Made by a program: the position numbers and the translations under genes. 64,000 bases of DNA from Amphiduros pacificus (lineage: Eukaryota > Annelida > Polychaeta > Phyllodocida > Hesionidae): contig OX439009.1 in assembly GCA_949316495.1 (NCBI GenBank), positions 11,361,701 through 11,425,700 on the forward strand. The letters are read 5' to 3'. Below the pieces are notes generated by a model. That model did no database searches and was not told where the DNA came from. It was given only the letters and a program-made list of their open reading frames with translations. Within the stretch, counting starts at the first letter, position 1, and every line of letters begins with the position of its first letter. Shown in pieces: positions 12,001 to 64,000 of this stretch.

Positions 12001-13479
12001 AAAATGTATTTCATACCATTGTTGGCTGCTGTGATTGGTCAGCGAACAAGATGTGAATACGACAGTTTTCGTACTGTCATTAGGATGTCTTCCACTAATT
12101 AATAAGCTGAAGAGAAATTTAGGATCCAGAAATATTAATTGGGTAAATTTGCATGTTATCATTTCCCATCATCAAGTATTCGAGTATTTAGCATCAAACA
12201 TTATTTCTCCCTTCAGTTAATAATTCCGACTTGAGGGGCCAGTATACTTCAGCACCCTGCGACCATGGCATTAAAGCCAAACAGCAGTCAAGATTGATAA
12301 AACTTGAGTTTCCTTGACATGACAATCCACCCAGTGAGATTTTTTTACAAGAACATTGGAATAAAACTTCAGATATACACTGCAGCTCACACTCATTTTT
12401 TCTCAAAAAGTCATGAAGAGATGGAAAGGATTCTCAGCTTAAAGGAAAATTAATAGAATTGGTCCCCTGAAATGCATCTTGCCTAATAAAGGCTAAGAAT
12501 TCTGACCATTAGATTCAGAGAAGCTTTAAGTTGAGACAGATAAAATGACTGAAATAGTAAAATGTAAAATAGGTAGAATTGGTCCACATGAAAATGAAAT
12601 AATTTGCCTATCAATTGCTGAGATCTCTGACCAGTAGTTTGAGAGACGGGCAATCAGAATGTCAGAAAATGTCTTTCCCCCCCCCTCCCTCACTGCAGAA
12701 GCTATGCTAAGCATAGCTAAACAGGGAAAACAATCTGAGCCTCATAGAAAATAGATGGGATACATCTGATAATATACATCTTACCTACAAATAGCTTAGG
12801 AATTTCCCCAGTAATTTATAAGATAAGTTTGAAGGACTGACAGAATGGCAAATTGTCCTTTCTCACTGAAAGTGCTGAAAAGTTATACTTGTATAAGTGA
12901 TATTTATATAGCTTTATACAATCATTGGTCACAATTGGTCACTAGAAACCCCATTCTTCTATTTATCGGGCCTGGCAAACAGGACTACAATGAATGATAT
13001 TATAAAATTGAGTAATAAAAGAACATTTAATTAGTTATTGTAACTGATATTTTATTATGAAATAATTATACAGGAGAAACCAACTGCCATGGTAATATGC
13101 TTTGCACAACATTAAATCTTCCATGATTTTCCTGGTGTTGTCACAATGAGGAAAGTTTGATTTACAATGACCTTCCCTTAATCAGATCCAGTTATATAAA
13201 TGCACTTCTTTGTACAGAATTGGCTTGTTGGGGTAATATGTGAAAATATCAATGTGATATTTGAATCATTTTATTATGAGCAATTAATGGGTGATATTGT
13301 AAAAATATTATAAATAATTCAGCTAATCGTGCAGGTCAAATAAATTATTATTAATACAAGCTGTTTGGTTGTATATATCCAACTTGTGACCAAATATAGG
13401 GAAAAGTATATATTCTTTAATGGCAACCAAGAAAAAGGTGGCAGTTGTCATCACTGATACAGTACACATGTATCTAGCA

Positions 13480-13730
13480 GCCTTCATCAATCTGTAGCAT
13501 GGTGATCACGAGCAAAACCTTGATCTATCTGCATCATAGTGATCACTACTAGCAGGTGATCGCTCCGAGCAGGTGTGATCAATCTGCGCCATAGTGATCG
13601 CTACTAGCAGGTGTGATCAATCTGCGCCATAGTGATCACTACTAGCAGGTGTGATCAATCTGCGCCATAGTGATCGCTACTAGCAGGTGTGATCAATCTG
13701 CGCCATAGTGATCACTAGCAGCCGTGATCA
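13480..13730 (+). repeat. ~38-bp minisatellite
   Basis: About six copies of a unit containing 'gatcaatctgcgccatagtg' and 'atcactactagcaggtgt' lie in tandem. The central copies are nearly identical and the outer ones are degenerate. No gene overlaps it. Confidence 0.85.
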
Positions 13731-14799
13731 ATGGTGATTCCTCACAGCTGGCAAACACTGTAATGAAGTTTTCACTGCAATTGAAGGTTTTCACTGCAAT
13801 TGAAGGAACTAATTACCAACTCAAGCAGATAAAATCTATAATATATCTTGGTCCACATGTTGTATTTCACATCAGTATGTGCAATTCTATTATATCAAAA
13901 CCTTCAAAGCCAGGCTTAACTTTTGTTACTCTGCTTCGGATTGTGGGTGAAGGTCAATTTTATATTTTCACTAATATATCTTCACATCCTCTATTCTGTA
14001 GTATCACAGAACAATACAAAAGATACATCAAAATTAGTTATTGCCTCGCAATGAAATGATCAACTCCTCGTTCTCTTCCACTGAACTGGTTATGATGTTA
14101 CAAATATTAGAATAATGAAGGAAAACACTGCACAAAACCTCCCACTGTATTTACCATATAGAAAATCCTATGTGTGCAAATCTGGCAGTAAATGGTGCAG
14201 ACTTCTGCTCAATATTTCACACCTGCCCCCCCTCTGAGACATGCTCAACTCAACATAGCTTGATTTGCTACAGCGACATAAACACCGACAAAGTAATAAA
14301 TACAATTACGCTATTTTCGCATAGCGAGCTCATCAATAAACATACCAAGATCCAACCAAAATTTACAAATCTAGTTGAAAACAACAAAACAACAGAAAGA
14401 ACTATGATCAACCCTTATAAGATATTTAAACAGTAAGATAGTTCAGGGCAATGTATTTCCTACTTCATCAGAATTACATTATACGGGAGTGAAACAAGTT
14501 TTCAATTAATCTGACTATAAACCCCACTGGCAGAAGCATCTCTGCTCCTCGTTTTATCCCCTCAATACAAGATTGTCCCCAATAGAAATCTGTCATTGAA
14601 TTCCATGTTGAAAACATACATTTGTGGAAATATTCTACACAAAACTGTCTTGTGCCAGTCATTTTGAGGGGTTATATACCTTGTAGTGCAGTCCTGTATC
14701 TAACATGCTAGCACAGCAAGATAAAGAGCACATTCAAACCTTATTCCAGCTATAAGAATCTAACAATAGTCTCAAACTAGACCAACGACCAGCTCTCCA

Positions 14800-15290
14800 A
14801 AGTTTATAGTGCAGTCCTGTTTCGAAACATGAGATTAGCTCCTCAAAGCTTACAAGTACAATCCTTTCAAAATCACCACTGCTTTGAGTGCAGTCCTGTA
14901 TGAAACATTAGACCAGCTCTCCACCGCTTTGAGTGCAGTCCTGTATAAAACACTAGACCAGCTCTCCACTGCTTTGAGTGCAGTCCTGTATGAAACATTA
15001 GACCAGCTCTCCACCGCTTTGAGTGCAGTCCTGTATAAAACATTAGAACAGCTCTCCACTGCTTTGAGTGCAGTCCTGTTTAAAACACAAGACCAGCTCT
15101 CCACTGCTTTGAGTGCAGTCCTGTTTAAAACACTCGACCAGCTCTCCACTGCTTTGAGTGCAGTCCTGTTTAAAACACAAGACCAGCTCTCCACTGCTTT
15201 GAGTGCAGTCCTGTTTAAAACACAAGACCAGCTCTCCACTGCTTTGAGTGCAGTCCTGTTTAAAACACAAGACCAGCTCTCCATACATCT
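14800..15290 (+). repeat. 45-bp minisatellite, open in frame on both strands
   Basis: Nine regular 45-bp units between 14880 and 15285 contain 'gctttgagtgcagtcctgt' and 'agaccagctctccact'. Two degenerate units lie at 14800-14880. Because 45 is a multiple of three, long open frames appear on both strands (for example ALSAVLFKTQDQLST on +). No start context, homology or splice signal supports translation. Confidence 0.88.
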
Positions 15291-15877
15291 GTTCAAAGTT
15301 CTTTGCTGGTGATTCACCTTTGCACCATGCCAAAAGACAAACATTTTAATAAGCTGTTCTGTGATATTTGTGATTAAATGCAAAATTGTGACATGTTTAA
15401 ATATGTGTGTGACAAATAAAATAATCCATCCCAAAACATTCAAATTAAATTCAGAAGCACTTTGTTCCTGGATGTTATAGCATTTCCTTTGCTCTGTTAT
15501 TTAGGACTGCACTTCAGATTCTCTACAGAAGCACTCATTAACTGAGGAGGTTGGTACGAGAGTAAGCTCCTGACTTGCCATACAGAGTCTGTAACTTCTG
15601 ACTATAACAAGCACACACACATATAGGATAATGGTGATCTACAGTCACACTATAGGTTTTTTTTTACAAGTTGCCTTGATGTGGTCAAGAACACATCCAT
15701 CGGGTCATATATATATTTATGTGTACTTTTGTAGTTTATATAAAGCAAAATCTCATTCCATCCATTCTCTTTGGAAGGAAAATTGTTTGTTTTAATTGTC
15801 AATGAAGATTTCCTTCTCTCACACCAGTCACGCTTTCTTCCGACATTCACTCACACTTCATCGTCTCGTCTGGTTGG

Positions 15878-41627
<25,750 letters not shown>

Positions 41628-41742
41628 ATGTCCAATAGAAATAACTGTTTGCTTGAGTCCGGATTGGCGGATATTTTGAATGGTTTCTTGACAGCCAAGT
41701 TATGGGAAATGTTTGCAAATGATGTGTATTTCCCCAATCTAG
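41628..41742 (+). CDS. CCDC77: Candidate alternative first coding exon of CCDC77
   Basis: An ATG at 41628 opens 38 codons (MSNRNNCLLESGLADILNGF, then LTAKLWEMFANDVYFPNL) that end at a strong donor (CTAG|gtgagt, 41743) in phase 1. CCDC77 exon 44171-44292 accepts phase 1, so splicing would be in frame (FPNL-GHLRPSRELLEYY). Joined instead to the exon at 43601 it stops at once, so there it could only serve as a 5' UTR exon. I do not recognise the peptide. The in-frame match has a one-in-three chance of being accidental. Confidence 0.35.
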
Positions 41743-42779
41743 GTGAGTTATTCACATGCATTTTTATTGTGAATCTTTCAAAGACATGTTTTTCTTGTAA
41801 ACTAATTAAAATAAATCTAGAATTAAGGTAGGGTAAAGTTTGTAAAACGTCACTGACCAAGTCAAAATTGAATCCCAGATTGGTCTATGTCTGACATGTT
41901 TCAACATGCTAATTGGGTTTTGGTGCTCTGAGTGAAGTAAGTGTCACATTCAACATGGGAGAAAGATAAAAGTTGCTTCACGCCTCAAAAATAACTCCAT
42001 TAAGAAATGTGTTCAATGTGGGTGGATACAAATGCAAAAAGCATGATACTTTCAAAGCAGAAAGTTTGCACCGATTGAACTCAAGACCAGAGCCAGAGTA
42101 AGAGCATTGACTGGTATTTGCTGAGTGAACATATAGGTGTAGATCTACTGCTTGGTTGCTGTAATATGTAAGATTGGATGCTGCTAAAAACTGGTGGAGT
42201 AACCTTTCAATTAAAAATATCAAAATTGTTGAAGGTTAAGGGATAATCAGTAAATTATTGACATAATTTGGCTATTAATTATAACAGTTCGCATCAACTT
42301 TTCCAATCTGTGATAAATGGCAAGTAGGATTTCTGTCCAGATCAGCATACTAGGATTTCATACGTGGAATCATTTTGATCTCTTGGTCAAATGGATGCCT
42401 TGCAAAATGGCAATATCTAGAAGAAATATGAATAATATTAACTTTTTCATATGTTCATGACAATAAGTATCTATAATGTTGCATTTTACTTGGACCTAAA
42501 CTAAACTTGAATTACTGCATGGTATAGATGACTGTTAAAATGGCAGAATAAGATAACATTTTGAAAGATTCCTCAGATTATAAAATATGGCTGGCCTGTT
42601 AATATCAATATTACTTCATATATTGGCATTTGGAAATTAATACCGGGTACTGATCATTTTGAACAATGTCAGAATCCATCATAATATATGTTCAGCCTTA
42701 CACAGGCCAATATTGTTTGTAAGCATGAAGTGTTCCAATATAACTCAGCTGGAGGAATCTTTGTTCAGCAAATGATATT

Positions 42780-43096
42780 TACCCCCTAAGGGATTAGGCT
42801 ATCTAAATTTTGTTGATTGGCTGGACTAACCTTTTTTTTCTGGACTAGTGTATCTACACACTTAATTCATAAAATATATAACCATGGTTATTCATTATGC
42901 TCAATGAAGTACTGAGGTCAAAAGTTCATGATCCAGTCAGTCTGACATCATTATCATGATTACATTGTAACAATGTTGCAGCCCAAGGGAATGTTACAAA
43001 ATGACGTCATTGAGCCAGAACAATGGGGACGTCAGTGTCCCTCCCGCCCGTTACCGGTGGTGGACGTTGCCATCCTTCCCATCCGTTAGGGGTTGA
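42780..43096. mobile_element. MITE-like dispersed element (copy B)
   Basis: The ends 'accccctaaggg' and 'ccgttaggggtt' are inverted. The interior matches 25731-25992. Copy B is the more complete one. A possible third, more diverged relative with 'tgatcccctttgg' and 'ccccctaacgtt' ends lies at about 44935-45150. It lies upstream of the CCDC77 start. Confidence 0.65.
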
Positions 43097-43630
43097 ATAT
43101 ATGATATGAAAGAATTCTACTCAATTTTTTTTATTGATTTTTCTGAGGAAAGAAATCTTAATAATGAAAGTTATAAATGATGCAATAATTTTGTGCAGTT
43201 CACAAAATCCAACTGGGATGTAGATTGCACCAAAATATAAATACCGGTACATGACAGAAGAGAAGACAGTCAAGTTTTGGAATGTAAATGCTAGATGTTT
43301 CAAATATCCAAAAATGATGATATGATAAATCTAGAAAACACCATAATTGACTGTCACTGTCAAGTTACATTTTGTGTATCTTTTGATAGCAGGCTAAGTG
43401 ACTGAGCTTACACTAAAATATAGTTTTAAAGAAAAAGTTCTTTTTTAACAATATTTTAGTGTAATGTTTTGTCTGACAATAATGGAAGATAACAATTTTT
43501 GAAAAACTCTATATTAGAAGCAAATTTGACTGTTCAAATACTTAAGATATCAGATCTACCAAAGTAAAATCTAAATATACTGTTTATTTTTATTTTGTAG
43601 ATTAAACAAGATTTGCTTGAAGCTACAAAT

Positions 43631-52619
<8,989 letters not shown>

Positions 52620-53876
52620 CACCTGGATTAGCAGTTTGGATATTTCTATTCAAACAAAATGTTTTTAAATAGGCCCATATGACAACCTGTTAAAATGTCA
52701 TGGATGTAAAACACTTGAGAGAGAGATTACTTATGGTCAAAGAAATCTTGGGCTTGAAAAAAAGAAAAATCTTATTTATGACATTGATCTTTATTTTGCA
52801 AAATTTTGAAGTCAATGGCACACGGTTTTATATTACATGTCATTTTTAACGATACCTGGCTGATTTTAATGTGAATCCACTTGAATTTTCTCCTGTATAT
52901 TTAAAGTATAATGTAAATAATTTGAATTAATTTCAAGACAGAGAGATACCATGTGATACCATTTTATTGAATTTGAATTTCAAAAATTTCAAATGTAAAT
53001 TTCCTTCACCTCGAATTTCAAAAGATGAAACAATGTCTGGCTTTAGATGGTTTAACTATTCCAGCAGTAAATTGGAACAAAACAATAAAATTACAGTGTA
53101 AACATAGCCATGAACAGAATATACCGGTAGTTAATAAAAACCAGTATAAGAATTTACTGTCTGGTATAGAAAATACTTCTCTAAAAAGATCAAGATACCA
53201 TGGAATAAAAGAACCCTGTCAAACTTCGGAGATTAATCTAAGTGGCTTGTCAGCAATAAACTAAATAGGATTAATGGACTAAATAAACTGTTTGAAAAGG
53301 ACAAGCCACTGATTTTTTATCTCTAATGGTACAGCACCACATACCTCATAGATTAAAAAAAAACCCATTCAAATGTAGGGTAAAGTACACACTCAAGACA
53401 AAATGAAACTATTTCTTAAACTCTAAGGAAGTTAATTGTGATATAAACAGAATCATACAGCTGGAATAGCAAATGGTTTTTAAATAAAGGTTCTAAATTT
53501 TAATGTATTTGACCATTCTTGTTATTGTCCTCTCTAAAAAATAGCTTTGGATATTTTTTATGTCACCATTTCTGACTAAATATCGATGCTGGACAAAGAA
53601 ATTACGATGCTGATGGAGTTCAAATAAGAACAAAGATAAATCACTTGTAAATATTGAAGAAATTCAAGTAAATTAATTTTGTTTGAAGATTTGAGTGATT
53701 TTAATATTTTGCATACTTATCATCTGTAAATATTCTATCAGTAAAATAAATGTATTTTATACCTAATATTAAAGCTTATGTGTTATTTAGATTATACATT
53801 TCCTGGGCACTTGGATCTATCCACTAAATGTAATACCATGATACCATGGCATTATAATATCTATTTTATTTATTTT

Positions 53877-54800
53877 TAGCTCTAGGAAGGTCAGGTAAAT
53901 GTGGCACTGTAATATGTTTAGCTCTAGGGAGGTTAGGTAAATGTGGCACTGTAATATATTTAGCTCTATGAAGGTCAGGTAAATGTGGCACTCTAATATG
54001 TTTAGCTCTGGGCAGGTGAGGTAAATGTGGCACTGTAATATCTGTTTAGCTCTGGGCAGGTGAGGTAAATGTGGCACTGTAATATCTGTTTAGCTCTGGG
54101 GAGGTGAGGTAAATGTGGCACTGTAATATCTGTTTAGCTCTGGGGAGGTCAGGTAAATGTGGCACTGTAATATCTGTTTAGCTCTGGGGAGGTGAGGTAA
54201 ATGTGGCACTGTAATATCTGTTTAGCTCTGGGGAGGTCAGGTAAATGTGGCACTGTAATATGTTTAGCTCTGGGGAGGTGAGGTAAATGTGGCACTGTAT
54301 ATCTGTTTAGCTCTAGGGAAGTCAGGTAAATGTGGCACTGTAATATCTGTTTAGCTCTGGGGAGGTCAGGTAAATGTGGCACTGTAATATCTGTTTAGCT
54401 CTAGGAAGGTCAGGTAAATGTGGCACTGTAATATCTGTTTAGCTCTGGGCAGGTGAGGTAAATGTGGCACTGTAATATCTGTTTAGCTCTAGGAAGGTCA
54501 GGTAAATGTGGCACTGTAATATCTGTTTAGCTCTGGGCAGGTCAGGTAAATGTGGCACTGTAATATCTGTTCAGCTCTAGGAAGGTCAGGTAAATGTGGC
54601 ACTGTAATATCTGTTTAGCTCTAGGAAGGTCAGGTAAATGTGGCACTGTAATATGTTTAGCTCTGGGGAGGTTAGGTAAATGTGGCACTGTAATATCTGT
54701 TTAGCTCTAGGGAGGTCAGGTAAATGTGGCACTGTAATATGTTTAGCTCTAGGGAGGTCAGGTAAATGTGGCACTGTAATATCGGTTTAGTTCAAGGAAT
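53877..54800. repeat. ~43-bp minisatellite, about 21 copies
   Basis: The unit contains 'tttagctctggggaggtcag' and 'gtaaatgtggcactgtaata'. Variants alternate 'ctctagggaggt', 'ctctggggaggt' and 'ctctgggcaggt', and gtcagg against gtgagg, which suggests partial homogenisation. It lies between the convergent CCDC77 and UBA1 genes. Confidence 0.92.
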
Positions 54801-56348
54801 TTAGGTAAATATACTTTTGTGAATTTCGTGAAACTACATTATGGGGTCCCAAAAAATATTTTGTTGGGGAACAAGAAGTACTGAAATCCTTCTGGTTGAA
54901 ACTTTTTTTAATGCAAATAAATATCCTACTTTCCTTATTTTGTGATTAAATTGGATCCAGAGTGACAGTAAAATAGCAAACATCCTCAAGATGAAATGGA
55001 CAGCTATCAGTGCCAGCTAGGGTGATTTTGGATCCAAAGTGATTTTTTCCCTTTAGTGCCAATCAGCACTCCTCTCACAAGCAGAGATAAGTTATAAACT
55101 CAATGTTGCCAAAGAGAAACAATATCAATTTTGAATGAGATTTCTTTTATTTTAAGCACAGATCAGAATCACATTTCGCATTTATAATATAGTTGCATCT
55201 CGAGTACATTTCATAATATTAAATGAATTATGTTACAACATACATTTCCTCCTAAATATAAACCCACAGATTAAGTTATAAAGCTCATGGTCCTCCTGCC
55301 AGGAAGAGTAGTGTTTCAAATGCTGTCAATCATTCCCCAAGGCAAATCAAATCATACCTCAAAAATAACAAAATTTTCACATTTTGATGCAAAAACATCA
55401 GAATCTGAAAGTTATTTGCTAAAATAGAACCATGATGCCTGGCAAGTCAAGTTGGGAGAATAATGGAACAACATTATCTTTTCATGCAATACACTATTAC
55501 TAAATCAATTGTGGCATTCAAATCACAAAAAAGTATATATTCATGATACAAAATATATAAATTTTTGAACTGGAGTTATTCATGTGTTGTCATCTGTCTC
55601 CGTGTGGTAAATAATATACTCTGTTTAAATCTCAAGATTAAATTACGATTATTAGCACAATCCAGATGGCGCTTAACAACAAAATGGTATATCATTCCTT
55701 TTTGCATCATGTAAATAAGGAAAAATTACCATTTTCTGCTCAAGGCTAAAATGGATTGACAAAGCTTCTCAGATCATGATATAAATGATCATGCAATAAA
55801 TTAAATATGTTCATTCAGTGCTTTCTCCAAGGTCATGTCAAAGTTGCAGTTGAGCTTTGCTCATTGTGTCGATATCCCTTGAAGTAACATCAAGAAAGGG
55901 TGTAACAATTTATCTGTTCCTCTTGTGATGGTGTTCTATTGAGTTCCCAAGAAAATAGTCAAGATTTGGGTGTGTTAGTCTGTATCTCTGTATCTTTGCT
56001 TTCAAAAACGATGTTAGTCTAATTACACGTGCTCACCAACTTGCTCTGCTATATACCCTTCTGTTGAGATGGTAACAAAAGTAAAATTAGAACTTGCAAG
56101 CTTGATCTGAATTGTACTATTATTTCTTTTACCCTCTAATATGTAAACTCTTCTTTGTATCCTTTACTAGCATGGCTAGATAAAGTACTAGCACAGGTCT
56201 GTGAAAAACACATTCAAACCATATATATTCATTAATCCTAGCAAATTAAATGCATGAAACCATACTGTAACTTTTGAACTAAATTTTTATGCATTTATTT
56301 CAAGTTCACAATTTTCCTGTATATTACCATAAATTATATTGATAAATA

Positions 56349-56352
<4 letters not shown>

Positions 56353-56388
<36 letters not shown>
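56353..56388 (+). repeat. Poly(A) tract of about 36 bases
   Basis: This is an uninterrupted A run. It could be the tail scar of a retrotransposed sequence, but I see no recognisable LINE, SINE or processed gene upstream of it. Confidence 0.9.
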
Positions 56389-56390
<2 letters not shown>

Positions 56391-56639
56391 AAAAATAAAA
56401 GAGCAATAAAAACCCCAAACTTTTCTTTAAATATTTAAGAAATGCAAATGGGTTGTATAATGAATGTTTTAAGTTTTGGGGAAAAAAAAATTAAATTTAG
56501 TCCTGATGGGTGCAAGCTCCTTATACAAAAATAAAAATCAGCTAACATCTGTCACAGTAATCTTAACATCCATCTCTCTTTCTCTCTCTGTGGGACGAGA
56601 TAAAGGTGCTTCCATACAATTTACAATCAGAATGTCATA

Positions 56640-56645
56640 TTTATT
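56640..56645 (-). terminator. Candidate polyadenylation signal of UBA1
   Basis: On the minus strand AATAAA lies 30 nt past the UBA1 stop codon at 56675-56677. Its closeness to the stop would imply a short 3' UTR. Confidence 0.4.
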
Positions 56646-56674
56646 GATAAATTCCTATAGGTGGATAAAGTCTT

Positions 56675-63628
<6,954 letters not shown>

Positions 63629-63699
63629 CTGAAATATATGTGTAAAAGAACAGAATAATAATATGTTAAGGAAACAAAAAGGATTTATGCAGCCTGAAT

Positions 63700-64000
63700 A
63701 CTGTATACAGACAAATTTTCGCGACCTTTTTATTTTCGCGTTAATTCGCGCCAGGACGTCACTCGCGAAATTAAATGGACGCGAAATTGAAGATGCATTA
63801 CGCAATACGAGGTCGTCATGTTAAAAAGCGGGAGTGACGGGGACAAGCTCTTATTTTTGGCGCGAAAACAATTGGAGTCTATGAACACGCATTGAAATAT
63901 TAATATATTGCGCAATGATGGATCCCTGGCTTCTCCTCGTGTTGCGGACGTGAATTACCGCGACATCACGTACATGATATTTACGTTTTACTTCATGGAT
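63700..64000. mobile_element. Second DNA element, cut by the window end, sharing a module with 46266-48204
   Basis: It begins around 63703 with 'ttttcgcgacctttttattt' and further 'cgcg'-rich sequence, unlike the other element's TACCGTATT terminus. From 63793 to 64000 it matches 47028-47235 with few differences ('atgcattacgcaatacgagg', 'cgtgttgcggacgtgaatta'). It lies in a UBA1 intron, and the far end is not visible. Confidence 0.75.

Larger units (their letters stand above)
11256..15877. other. Intergenic region, ALG10 to KDM5 (tail to tail)
   Basis: This region holds the 3' UTRs of two convergent genes plus repeats and no conserved protein. Dispersed fragments seen elsewhere in the window include 11943-12000 (also near 39016-39069), 12676-12720 (also near 29268-29312) and 12722-12762 (inverted near 9551-9592). 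Two minisatellites at 13480-13730 and 14800-15290 are listed separately. Confidence 0.6.
52620..56674. other. Intergenic region, CCDC77 to UBA1 (tail to tail)
   Basis: This holds the CCDC77 3' UTR (candidate AATAAA near 53260 and 53284), a 43-bp minisatellite and a long poly(A) tract. I see no conserved protein. A minus-strand AATAAA at 56640-56645 lies 30 nt past the UBA1 stop. Confidence 0.6.

Noticed and set aside
11990-12045. Pair of inverted CCAAT boxes (attggtcag) as a promoter
   Set aside because: The sequence is part of a dispersed repeat also found near 39016-39069, and no gene starts here.
14850-15443. 197-codon minus-strand open frame with ESWSCVLNRTALKAV repeats
   Set aside because: It is produced by a 45-bp tandem repeat, and the opposite strand is also open. 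No coding evidence.
53817-54774. Minus-strand CHIYLTSLELN repeat frames
   Set aside because: They come from the 43-bp minisatellite between CCDC77 and UBA1. The frame is broken repeatedly and has no support.
56353-56388. Poly(A) tract as the end of a processed pseudogene or LINE
   Set aside because: Nothing upstream resembles a gene or a reverse transcriptase fragment, so the tract alone is not enough.

Overview
This is AT-rich, intron-rich animal genomic DNA with six conserved protein-coding genes, all read from exon-level translation against remembered families. The repeat content suggests a mollusc, most likely a bivalve. It includes a Pearl-like element with a tetranucleotide tract and ~146-bp core units, many MITE-like elements and many minisatellites. 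A Nit-Fhit fusion is the usual invertebrate arrangement. The species call is an inference.

The genes alternate strictly in strand, giving tail-to-tail and head-to-head pairs. NitFhit (+, 405-3466, 5' end outside the window) converges on TPRKB (-, 6446-9038). TPRKB is head-to-head with ALG10 (+, 9274-11255) across 235 bp. ALG10 converges on a large KDM5 histone demethylase (-, 15878-41075, about 30 coding exons, ~1,740 aa). KDM5 is head-to-head with CCDC77 (+, 43631-52619). CCDC77 converges on UBA1 (-, 56675-63628, C-terminal ~580 aa; upstream exons lie beyond the window). The KDM5-CCDC77 head-to-head pair matches human KDM5A-CCDC77 on 12p13.

The strongest novelty candidate is a second, diverged 89-nt copy (27398-27486) of the KDM5 JmjC exon that carries the Fe(II)-binding HNE motif (28416-28504). 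Both copies have AG/GT splice sites and identical phases, so they look like a mutually exclusive exon pair. The second copy keeps the iron ligands but replaces the 2-oxoglutarate-contacting Asn with Ser. It could encode a demethylase isoform with altered or no activity.

A second theme is tandem arrays whose units include exon ends. Examples are the NitFhit stop-codon region, a CCDC77 27-nt exon segment with its own splice sites repeated 19 times, and another CCDC77 exon end with its 5' splice site.

The rest is introns and intergenic DNA with dispersed TIR elements. These include a 1.9-kb TA-flanked transposon inside CCDC77, and a second element at the window end that shares an internal module with it. 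I saw no rRNA, tRNA, CRISPR array or retrovirus-like element.
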